Shown here piece by piece: positions 22,901-34,900 of a stretch of 64,000 nt of DNA. A model generated the notes under the pieces. That model saw nothing but the letters and a program-made list of their open reading frames with translations. It had not been told where the DNA came from and did not search any database. Position numbers and translations under genes: made by a program. The DNA is from Siphonodentalium dalli (taxonomy: Eukaryota; Mollusca; Scaphopoda; Gadilida; Siphonodentaliidae): positions 6,460,734 through 6,524,733 of the forward strand of contig CP136061.1 in NCBI GenBank assembly GCA_032622095.1. Reading direction: 5' to 3'. Positions within the stretch are counted from its first letter, which is position 1. Each line of letters starts with the position of its first letter.

Positions 22901-25900
22901 GGTGCATTTGTTCATTTTTGTTTAGCTGGAAATGTTGTTTTTTTTGTCCGGATGAGCAGATATAATACTTCCACCACCAGTTGAAGAATCTGAATGAAAT
23001 TTGTTATGGATGTTCACTACTACAAGGGCAATCAATTGAGTGTTCAATCGTTTTATTGAATGTTCAAACATTTTTCTTCTTCCGGTTTTCCATCCTAGAG
23101 TTAATCATCTTTTTTGATTTGGAAGTGTTGGCTTTTTGTCCATATCTCCACCACCAGTTGACGGATATCAATGAAATTTGGTATGGATGGTCACTATTAT
23201 GATGGCAATCAATTGAGTGTTCAATCGTTTTGTTCATGTTTTCCATTCTACAGTTATTTATCTTGTTTATATCAAATCATTGACATCACATTGGTATGTG
23301 GCTGGATTCGCTGTCCACGATTCCGGGATTTGTCCCATGATTCTCATGAAACTTATGGACCCATTTTGACTTTGATACCCATCATTATTCACGAATTAAA
23401 ACAAACATTTATATTATGTAAATGGCTTGTCCACGTGGTTTGAGTAATTTTTTTAAGTCTTTAAGTTTCTTTTTGCAGGGTGACTATCATGAAAGATAAA
23501 GATCAGAGAAAAAGTAAAGGTGTGGCGTTTATATTGTTCCTGGATAAAAATGATGCATACAAAGCGTGTCAAGCACTTAACAATACAGAGGTTAGTTTAA
23601 AGAGTAAAGGTGTGGCATTTATGTTCAATAGGAATGATGCATACATCCAAGGTTTCCATTACTACGGCTCAGCGTCCGTGTAACAGCCTCATTCCCCACG
23701 CTGATGATATGTTTGAGACATACATGTACCTAAAGTCAATAGCAATCTATCGTAAAAAGAAACTGACTGCAACGGGAGTTTGAGGGTTAAACAGAATACT
23801 GGTGAAAAAATGGGTCAATTCAGCACAGTATGTTACCGGTACAGTGTAACCCTGAGAACTAAAAGCGTTTGATGTGCGGTCAAATAGAGATGTTAATTGT
23901 AATTGTATACCGTGTAATACACATATGAAAATGTCGCGGGTAACATCAAAGATTGCCGAACTGCTGAGTATGGATATTTTGTGCACGGGATTTCTGTGGA
24001 TGAAACTACTCATGCTCAGAGATCCCATGCAAAACATATCCCCAATATGGAGATAAAGTCAAAGTAAGGTCAATAATAGTTTCATTATCCCGCATGAGGC
24101 CCCCAAGCACAAACGCATACACAACGATGCACATGTTCACATTTCCCCGGCAAAACTCAATTATATTTCATAACACGGGGGCTAAACTCTATTTATAGCA
24201 GTGGTCCTAACTATAGTTGTTGGACTAATGCAGACTATTGAACACGCTACGTGTTCCGAGTTTGAACGATTTCGATACCATTCATACTACGCCGCTATAA
24301 ATATCTTCTGACGTCACAGCACACAAATAGATTTACGATTGACAGAATATATCCTTTCGGTTTCATTTTCATGGAAGCTACCTGTTGACATTTTTGGATA
24401 TAGTTAATTCAATCCCCCTTGCTTGGCATTATTGGTTAATGCATAGACGCTTTTTAGTGTTTAAATATACCTGTCGGTGTCGGAATCTTATAAATTTGTA
24501 AGCACTGTAACTCGTAGCTTGTTCATTTATGTAGTCTTCAATCAGACGGCGGTCTCACGTACGTAATTTCATGATCAATGCTCTGGATACCATCAACATA
24601 ATTATTGCGCACCCACGGAAATTATCAACTTGCGTAATATACATGTACATAGCTTTGGGTTGCTTTAGGAGTATTTCAGGTGCAAGAAATGACTACTTTT
24701 CAGTGACAAATACAGAAATTTCCTCTCGATGGCAGGCCTGGCAATATGGTGCGAGCGATTTTCATCGCCCGCGCAATTTCAATTTGGCGTGGGCGATATA
24801 TCGCTTGCGCAACATTCACTACCCAACATACTTTTGCAGTCGTAATTTTGATGAGTTATTCGTTTGAAAACATATAAGGCAACGCGACATCGCATCTTTG
24901 AAGCAGGAGACACATGCTATGTTAACAGTCGGCTGCCACCGGTATATCTAATTAGGTCAAACCATGCTACACACCCGTCACCAGTGACAGACTGACGATT
25001 ACATGACCTAACTGTGAACGTGCAGTGCTACCCACAAATCATACCTTACCTACAAGGTAGTTTGATGAGCGCTGTTGACAGCGATGGGTGGGGCTGCGAA
25101 GGAATCCGCCAATCGCGCAACAGTGCTCGCTGACATGTAAACAAATGAGGTGAATGAAGTGACGAAAACAAAGAATAAATATCGCGATATCGTGCTATTA
25201 ATTACATGAAATGAGTGATTTATACATAGCACGGATGGGTTATGAGATGATACAAACATAGAAGTGATTTAATTGATGATATGTACGGAATAATGTATGT
25301 TTTGACGCGATAGAGTGGACGAAATTTCACAAATGTACGGAAGCCGCGAATGTACCGATGGATTATATAGATAAAAGTAAGGAACAAATAAATGCATGAT
25401 ATAATGATTGATTCTGGTTAGGTAACTTGGTCACTCAGGTATAAAGAAACAAACACAAACATATCATGTACATGTATGTACAATATATGCATGGCATAAT
25501 GATTGATTCTGGTTAACTTATACAATAATATCTTAACATGATGTCACCTCATACATGTATTATACAGTGTAACAGCATGTAATATATGATATAAATATAT
25601 TATAATGATTGATTGATTCTGGTTAACCATTAGGTCACTTGGATCAGGCATAAAGGAACAAACACAACAATACCATATATGCAAGACATGGTATAACATT
25701 TATAAAAGTACTTTATTAAACATTAATAAGTTATACAACATTCATTTCACAATTAACATATGATTATAAATTAATTAAATTTAAATATTATCACTTACCA
25801 CATAATAAGTTATATGCAATATGACATATGTCAGTTTACTTGTATTTCATATGTTACAACATAAATACCCCATAAAACAGAAATTGCCCCTGCAAAATAT

Positions 25901-28900
25901 TTTAGCCCCTGCAAAGTATTTTGGCGAGGGCGAATTTTAGCCCCTGCAGATTTTTCATAAGGCCAGCACTGCGATGGGACAAACCATTGTTGTCCCATCG
26001 CGTTATATATTTGCCCAATACGGCCTCATTTATTTTCCCCTGGTGGAAACCCTGATACATCGTCGCCATCCATCCGTGGACACGAATTTGTCCGGAGTTT
26101 ATCTCAGTCGTTTCTTAATCAAAGATTTGTGGTGTATGAGTTCACCTGACCATTACCTAGAATGAGTTCGCAAGCCAGGTCCGGCCGGATATTTTTACCG
26201 GTGTTATTGGACTTTGTTTATTATTTTTGTTGAATTTACCCAATAGCAAATAGACGTCACAGGGCTCATTTCCACAAATCTCAAAGATATTTGGTATATG
26301 AGTTCACATGACCAGTATCTAGAACGAGTTCGCAAACCAGGTCCGGCCGGATATTTTCAGCAGAGTTATTGGACTTTGTTTATTTTTGAGTGTGCAAATG
26401 GACGACGTCACAGGGCTCATTTCCACAAATGTCAACGGATTAAAAACATTTTTGGTATATTCGTTCCCATGACCAGTACCTAAAATGAGTCTGCAAGCCA
26501 GGCTTTTTGACAAAATCCCACCTCTTTGTTTAGCACATACTGAGAACGCAACCATTATTGAGAATGCACTTCCCCAACTGCACTATTCGGTGGGGGATAC
26601 CGCCGTCTGCGACTGCTTGTTTTAACTTAATGTTTACTGACATGTAAAACATCTTAGTGTTTTTAAAAACACAGGGGGTATCCTAGGTCCCATTGGGACA
26701 GTCACACCTGTAGTTTCATATGTTTTATATAGTTTCTGGGGTATAAAATAATAAATATGACTCAAAGACACTTGTCTGGAAATGCTTCTATCAATTACTA
26801 TACAATTTATATTGATATTTTCTTATATACCGCGATAATCAATTGAGACATATTTTCGTTACTATTTTAGATAGAGTTATCCCGCATGCTATGCTCTGAA
26901 TTAACGCGAGCCGTAAAATGTCCCAAATTGATTGTACGTGTATATTATACCAGAAAATATGAAATAAAATCAATATTAATTGATAAAAGGGTTTACAGAC
27001 AAGTGTCTTCGAGTCATATTTATTATTTTATACCCCAGAAAAAATTGAAGCAAAATAAATATTAATTGATAAGAAGCTTTCCTAGACAGGTGCCTTCGAT
27101 TCAAATTTATTACATTTACAGAAACTACATAAAATTTGTTTGGACGAGATAAGCTATCATTTACATTAGCGAAGAAAAATGGGTGGTATACTGGTTTGAC
27201 TTTGTCCCTATATTCTGTCCCTATACCCCAGAAACTATATAAAACATGAAACTAGACGTGTGACTTGTTATAGGAAGAGATAGACCATATATAACTTGTT
27301 CATTTCAGATGTTTGACAGAACCATTAAATGTAAAATTGCTAAAGACAATGGAAGAGCAGCGGATTTCATAAGGAGGAAGGAGTATAAAGATAAAACGAG
27401 ATGTTATGAATGTGGTGAATCTGGACATCTCAGCTATCAATGTCCGAAGAATCTACTGGGCGATCGTGAACCACCGAAAAAGAAAGAAAAGAAGAGAAAA
27501 AAGAAAGATGGCGAATTATCAGATGAAGAAGAGTAAGTTTGATTGTCTTAAATAACACTCCTATATGGAGCCCCACACAGACCCGAACAGACGGCAGTCA
27601 TCAGTGCATTGTTCTCTCTTTATGGGGCTCCATAAGGGTTATATAACACTCCTATATGGAGCCTCACACAAGACCCGAACATACGGCAGTTATCAGTGCA
27701 TTGTTCTCTCTGTCTGGGGCTCCATAAGGGTTATATAACACTCCCACATGGAGCCTCACACAAGACCCGAACAGACGGCAGTTATCAGTGCATTGTTCTC
27801 TCTTTATGGGGCTCCATATGGGTTAATGACATATCTCAAGATATTAAGATACTAGTTAGCTTTACTTTGTAAAGTTTGAGCTATTGCCTACTGTTTGTCT
27901 GATCATCATGAAATTTGTCATGGATGTTAATATTAACATGTAGATGGGAACGAGTCACTTTGGGCGGATCGGCCATAAAACATGGCCGCTGGCAGCCATC
28001 TTGGTTTTATTCTTTTCCATGACTAAATCGTTAGGCACGGGCTACAGGTCATACCTTTTGTCGGATCATTATGAAATTTGTCATGGGCATTGACATGTAG
28101 ATAGGAACAGGTCATTTTGGGGTCATTTGGCAAAAAAACATGGCCATCTTGGATTTCAAAATTCAATCCATTAGCACAGGCTACGTCAGGCCATATTGTT
28201 TGTCTGATCATCATGAAATTTGTCCTTTATGTTAATATTGACATATAGATGGGAACAAGTCATTTTGGGGTAATTCGGCCTTAAAACATGGCCACCAGTG
28301 GCCATCTTGGATTTTACTCTTTGCATGACTAAATCCTTTTGCCTGGGCTACAGGTCGTACCTTTGGTTAGATCATCATGAAATTTGTCATGCTGTTGACA
28401 TTGACATGTAGATGGGAACGAGTCATTTTGGGGTCATTCAGCAAAAAAACATGGCCACCAGCAGCCATCTTGGAATTCAAAATTAAATCCATTAGCACGG
28501 GCTACAGGCCGGAGTTTTCGTCTGATCATCATGAATTTTGTCATTGATGTTAATATTGATGTAGATGGGAACGAGTCATTTTGGGGTCAATCGGCCATAA
28601 AACATGGCTGGCAGCAGCCATCTTGGATTTTAATCTTTGCATGACTAAATACTTTGGCATGAACTACAGGTCATACCTTTGGTCGGATCATTATGAAATT
28701 TCTCATGGCTGTTGACATTGACATGTAGATGGAAAATGAGTCATTTTGGGGTCATTCGGCAAAAAATAAAAATGGCGCCAGCAGTCATCTTGGATTTCAA
28801 AATTCAATTAGCACGGGCTACAGGCCAAACTTTTCGCCTGATCATCATGAAATTTGTATTGATGTTAATATTGACATGTAGATGGGAACGATTCATTTTG

Positions 28901-31900
28901 GCGTCATTCAGTCATAAAACATGGCCGCTGACAGCCATCTTGGATTTTACTCATTGCATTACAAAATCCTTTGGCACTGGCTACAAGTCGTAGCTTTGGC
29001 CGATCATTATGAAATTTATCATGGCTGTAGATGGGAACGAGTCATTTTGGGGTCATTCATAAAACATGTCCACTGGCAGCCATCTTGGATTTTACTCTTT
29101 GCATGACTAAATCCTTTGGTACACCCAACAGTCCACTTCCCTCAGCCGATAATCACCAAACTTCATATTAATCTTGATATTGATCTAGTAGATGGAATCT
29201 ATCAAATGTTTTTGAATTTTATTCGAAAAACATAGTCGCCAGCAACCATCTTGAATTTTACTTTATATATATATCTCTTCATGTTGACACTTTCATTTAT
29301 TATATTTTCATTACTTTTTCTGCTAAAATAAAAATCGTAAAAATAATCCTCCGCATCTCACTGGAGGAGAATCTTTGTTCGTCACTGAGGACAGTTAACT
29401 ATATATAGAGAACAAGTGCGATGAGATATCATGTCTGTTAATTATTGTCTACAGTTTATATATAGAGGATCTCCAATGAGTTTTTGATATCTTGGCCCGT
29501 GAAATAAAACGGTACTCCCAGATTGGCCAATTACTTATACAAGGGGATACTAATGGCAGGACAGGGGGACTGGCAGATTATCCTCGGAACGAGGCGAACA
29601 GACATCCCATAAATAAACGGTGTAATGTTGATAAAACAATAAACAGCAGGGGGAGGGATTTAATTGATATATGTATTGACTCGGATATGCGAATCGCCAA
29701 TGGCTGAACGACAGGTGACATTACAGGAAAGTTCACATCATTCCAGCCAAACGGGTCATCGGTTGTTGATTATGTGATATACAGTGATCCCCTTTACCAG
29801 GGTTTCCGCTAGGGGGTAGGGGAATGGGGCCTGTTTGTAGATAGGGGAAAACACGAACACCTGCTTCGAAAATTTAGAAAAGTGCAACACTAGAAATGCA
29901 TTGTCCAGCACGCCCAGAACGCGAATTACGATTATAATTATGGTATGTATACATTCTCAAAATTAAAACAAGAAATGTAACAATTTACATCGTTTATGTG
30001 ATACAACAGTCAGTCAATTAACCACATTATTGTGATTGAACTGAGTGAAATAAAAACGAACTTTTAACTGAGACTAGCTTCAGATTAATTTTTTTATTTC
30101 CGGTGGGTAGAATAATTAAATGTACTATGATATTTCGTACCAGTTAAAATTCAACTATACTCTTCGCATGAGGAGGTGCCTCGCCAAGTCATCAAGGGAA
30201 GTTCATGACCAACAGTAACATTCACTCGTCTTTTAAAAATTAATTTGATCTACGAACACTGGTTTAAAAAGCTTGGAACTATTTTGTTGTCGCATTCAAT
30301 CATTTGGGGGTCGCACAATTGAAATTACCTCGAGAGAATTGCTGCTATCGGCGGGAAAGTGTTAGCTATGATGCTTCATTGGGCGGGGGGGTCACACAAT
30401 TGAAATTGACTCGAGAGTATTGCTATCGGCGGGAAAGATATATACTTGATAACCAACGAAGCTATGACGCTTCATTGGTAGAGTTACGTCACAAATATCG
30501 CATTCGCATCGTACACAAAATATATTGTTTCCGGCTATATATTACGAATCGATATACTGAGGGTTTTACGGTTACACGAAATTCCAGGGTTTTCAAGGAG
30601 TTTGCATTAAAACAAGGGGTTCAAGGGCCCACGTGGAGCCTTTAACGATACATTCAGATCACTGTCAGTGCTGGTACACATTAAATGTTAATACGACTCT
30701 AGCAACAGTAGATCAAAGTGTCACAATCGAACTCACACAATTACCAGAAAGCTTCATTTTCAAGATGCATTTCAACATATAGATATTCAAAACAATATAC
30801 AGGAACTAATGTGTTCAGAAATCTCAGATCCAGAAATAATGCAATGTAAAGTGAATGCTATATTTCATGTTGCCACTTCTCGTTCATTCAAATTGCGGAA
30901 ACAAAGCTGCATGACTAAGATTCGTGTCAAACATAAACCGTGGTTCGATCGCGCATGTTATGAGATGAAACAACAGTTGAAGCTTTGTGCATGGGAACTT
31001 AATGCTCAGCACTGTGATCCAGTCGTCCGGGAAAATTATTTTTCGCCAAAAATGTCAATATAAAAAACTCATAAAAAGGAAACGTGGTGATTATCGGAGT
31101 AATATATATGGGCAACTGGTACACATGCAAAACAATAAGCCGAAGGAATACTGGTCGCTAGTTAAACCATTGGATCGCGAGTCCTCTAATTCAAATAAAA
31201 TGTCGCAATCAGTTAGCCCCGATGAACTCTACGAACACTTTAAAAATCTCGGACAGACAACGGACGACACCGGTGACCCTTTCTCTGATAACATCCATGG
31301 CCAGGTATCTGACATGGAACAAAATATCTCCTCCAATAATCACCTTGATTATGACATATCTACAGAAGAAGTTGAAAAAGCATTGCATAATTTAATAATC
31401 GGAAAATCAGCTTTTGGCCCTGACAACATTAAAGCAGAAATGCTGAAAGCTTCTAAAGTATATACTCTCCCACTGTTAACACGTCTTTTTAATTTGGTTC
31501 TCAGTAAGGGACATATACCTAGCAAATGGACTGAAGGCATAATTGTTGCTATTCCAAAATGTAATAATGCAAATTCCCCGGACCAGATACGGGGTCTGAC
31601 ATTAACTAGTGTTCTTGGGAAAATGTATGCCAGCATTCTTCTTGGGTGTCTAGACGAATACTTAAACGAAATGGAGGTTCCTTCCGAATATCAGTGTGGC
31701 TTCAGAAAGAATTACAGGACCACAGACAATTTATTTATTTTAAAATGTTTAATTGAAAAACTTATACAGGTAAATGATGGCAAAAAATTATACACATGCT
31801 TTGTGGACTTCAAAAAGGCATTCGACAGTATCTGGCGAGAAGGATTATTATATAAACTATTAAATCTAGGAATTGGTGGGAAACATCTATATGTGCTTGA

Positions 31901-34900
31901 AAGAAATAATAACCTGCTATTCTTCAAGGTTAAAAATTAATGGAAATTCTCTTACTGCACCCATAAACAGCCAAATCGGCTTAATGCAAGGAAATAACCT
32001 TAGCCCTTTATTATTCAATATTTTCGTAGATGGTCTAGCAGAAGAACTAATAGCCGACGACATGCATGCGCCTTGCATAGATAATTTTAAAGTACCGTGT
32101 TTACTGTACGCTGACGATCTCGTATTAACTTCGGAGTCACAAGACGGCTTGCAAAAAATGTTGACTCAACTGAACATTTTTTGTACGCGGTGGAAACTAA
32201 CTGTGAACAAAAATAAGACCAAAATTTGATTTTTAACAAAAGTGGAAAAAAACTAAAACCCAATCCTTTTCAAATTGGTACTCATACGTTGGAAACGACA
32301 CAACAATATACATATCTTGGGTTGAAAATAGCGGGCGTCTGGCACTTTCTCACATGCATTAAACGATTTAAAGATTAGAGCATCGAGCGCTCATTTTTCA
32401 CTACAAAGAACATGTGACGACTCGGCGCCCATTGATGTCACGTGCAAACTTTTTGATTCTTGTGTAAAACCAATATTGACTTATGGGTCTGAAATATGGG
32501 GTGACTATTCAGAAAGCCGCAAGGAAAATCCCATCGAAAAAATTCCGCACACAATTTTGTAAACAAAGTTTGGGATTATTTAGGAACACATCTAATATGG
32601 CTGTACTAGCCGAAATGGGTAGATTTCCGATCTATATCAAAATATATCAATGTATTAAGGAACATGATACTCTATTGGCTTCGAGCAAACACCTTTGTGT
32701 GAGAAACGATTGGTGTATAAATGTTTAAAATTGTTTTTCTTGTGATGTGGATAATGAGTGGTTACAGTGTATTAAAAATAACTTATATAAATATGGATTT
32801 GGGTACGTGTGGGAATCACCAAAATCGGTCAACATAGATACTTTTGGGGAGAAATTTCAATCCCGATTACAAGACCATTTCCGACAATCATGGAGGCACC
32901 TTGATATAAAAGGTGCATGTGCAGAAAATAGTAAATTAGAATTTATGGGAAAATCAAAACAGATTTTGAAACAAGGGCTTCTTATTTAACAATGTTATCT
33001 CGAAATTAAAGACGTCCAATATCAAAACTTGTTACAAGCTCGCACAAGCTCGAAATAGAAATAGGCAGAAAAGTGAAACCTAATCCAATCCCCGTAGAGG
33101 AACGAACTTGCAAACAATGTAGTCATAATATGCCCGCTAAAGATAAACCTATCGAAGATGAGTCTCACTTTTTATTACACTGCCCTAAGTACCACAATCC
33201 TAGGCAAGTCTTTAGCAGTTACGCGAAGAATGTGATATCAAATTACGATGTGTTAGACGAGCGCCAAAAGCTTCAAGAAATATTCAAATCTAATGATAAA
33301 CAACTGAGCAGAGCTCTAAGTAAATATTTAATTGAAGCCGAAATATTACGACAATAACACTGTAATCACTCAGCACAAATATTCTATTTTATTTGCATGT
33401 TTATGTATATATATATTTTTGTTTTTCTCTCTTTGCCATATCCTGTATCCGTATAGCGATTGCGCAATAAAGTATCTATCTATCTATCTATCTATGTTGA
33501 GATATAAGATTATATGAAACGAGTTTGATAAATTTGATTCACAACGAGTCATAGATAAGTTGTCAGAGAAATAGATGACTTCTCAAATAATATTGTGGTA
33601 TTAGGAATTTTTTTTGTTGGTTAATTGAGCAAGGAGTTCTCCAAATTTGACCTGGTGACCTCATTTTAACAAATCTGATTGTGAGTCACCTAGGGAACAT
33701 CCACACCAAATATGAACCCATTCAGTCTTATTTCTGGAGAAGATCTTAAAGAATTGTAGATGGATGGACGGACGAAGAGTGATGACTATAGCTCCACCGG
33801 AGACTTCGTCTCAGGTGACCTAAAAAGTGCCCAGTGACGTTGTTTGCATTTTCTATTCTAGAGTTATCCTTCTTTAGATTTTATTTTTGTCCTGCCCATG
33901 TTTTAATATTCTCAACGTCTTGTTGATTTTATTTTCTGGTTTTATAGGAACAGTAACGATGAAGAGGTGGGAGAGGATACATCTATGGATTCCTTATCTG
34001 CAGCCATTAACTATCAGGTAAATCTATCATTCTATGGATTCTCTATCGGCAGCCATTAACTATCAGGTACATCTATCATGGGGTAGGGCCTTTCCATGGG
34101 GCCTACAATGTAGATTTGCGCAGATATCAAACTGGAAAATGAAGTTCCAGGTTTTGGAAACTCATTGGAAAAAAAATTACCGTTTTTTTTTGTGAAAATG
34201 GAGAATACTGGAATACATTTAAGCAAACACGATGCCAAGTCACATAGTAAGAAACACGCTGCCAAACATGCTGCCAAAGTCAAATAGAAAAAAACACACT
34301 GCCAAAGTCAAATAGAATAAAAGGTCAGCCCACCACAGTGTTCCCCGACAACGTGGCAAGTCGATGCCGCTTTGTTAAAGAAATTTTAAAAAATGTTGAA
34401 ATGTTCTAAGTCGAAACGGTTAATATACCGGTAACTTAATAACTCCATAAACAAAAATTTTTGTCACCTATATACATGTTGCACATCTCCAATATGTGGG
34501 TAACAATACTCTGAAGTTTCAAATATCTACGTTCAGAAATTTTCTGTCAAAAAGGGTTAATAACTCCGTAAAAAATAATTTTTCCGTCATCAATATAAAT
34601 GTTGCACATCTTCAATATATGGGCAACAATATTCTGAAGTTTCAAATCTCTAGGATGAAAACTGTAGGAGGAGTTGATTACACCATGAAGGTACCCTCAT
34701 ACTGAAAATTATAAAAAATGTTTAAATTTTCTGTCAAAAAGGGTTAATAACTCGGTCAAAAAATAATTTTTCTGTCATCTATATACATGTTGCACATCTT
34801 CAATATATGGGCAACAATGTTCTGAAGTTTCAAATGTCTGGAATGTTGGGGGACAAAATAACACACTGCCAAAGTCAAATAGAAAAAACACGCTGCCAAA

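Larger units (their letters stand above)
19988..23478 (+). other. ZCRB1 intron 1
   Basis: GTAAGT...TTTTTGCAG. Filled by dispersed tandem-core repeats (20080-20850, 21540-21890, 21885-22120, 22197-22535, 22960-23260). No other coding exon seen. Confidence 0.9.
23591..27308 (+). other. ZCRB1 intron 2
   Basis: GTTAGT...CATTTCAG. Holds an exon 2 echo, two candidate DNA elements and a tandem repeat (see entries). 23660-24732 shows nothing recognised. Confidence 0.9.
29462..33496 (+). mobile_element. Decayed, 5'-truncated non-LTR retrotransposon with TATC tail
   Basis: In order: endonuclease pieces, reverse transcriptase, and a Cys/His C-terminal segment, all + strand. It ends AATAAA (33466-33471) then six TATC repeats (33473-33496), a microsatellite 3' tail as in several CR1/jockey-like clades. 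The 5' end and first endonuclease half are absent. Frameshifts and an insertion (29798-~30575) make it inactive. Clade assignment is inference. Confidence 0.88.
27533..33947 (+). other. ZCRB1 intron 3
   Basis: GTAAGT...TTTTATAG. Contains hairpin repeats, the GCAGCCAT tandem repeat and a decayed non-LTR retrotransposon in the same direction as the gene. Confidence 0.9.

Noticed and set aside
23603-23646. Alternative exon of ZCRB1
   Set aside because: No acceptor or donor of its own; partial and diverged copy of exon 2.
30304-30645. 113-codon plus-strand frame
   Set aside because: Lies mostly in the insertion that splits the endonuclease and contains a duplicated segment; no recognisable domain.
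33992-34020. U12-type intron in ZCRB1
   Set aside because: All four donors (GTAAGT, GTTAGT, GTAAGT, GTAAAT) lack ATATCCTT/GTATCCTT, so U2-type.
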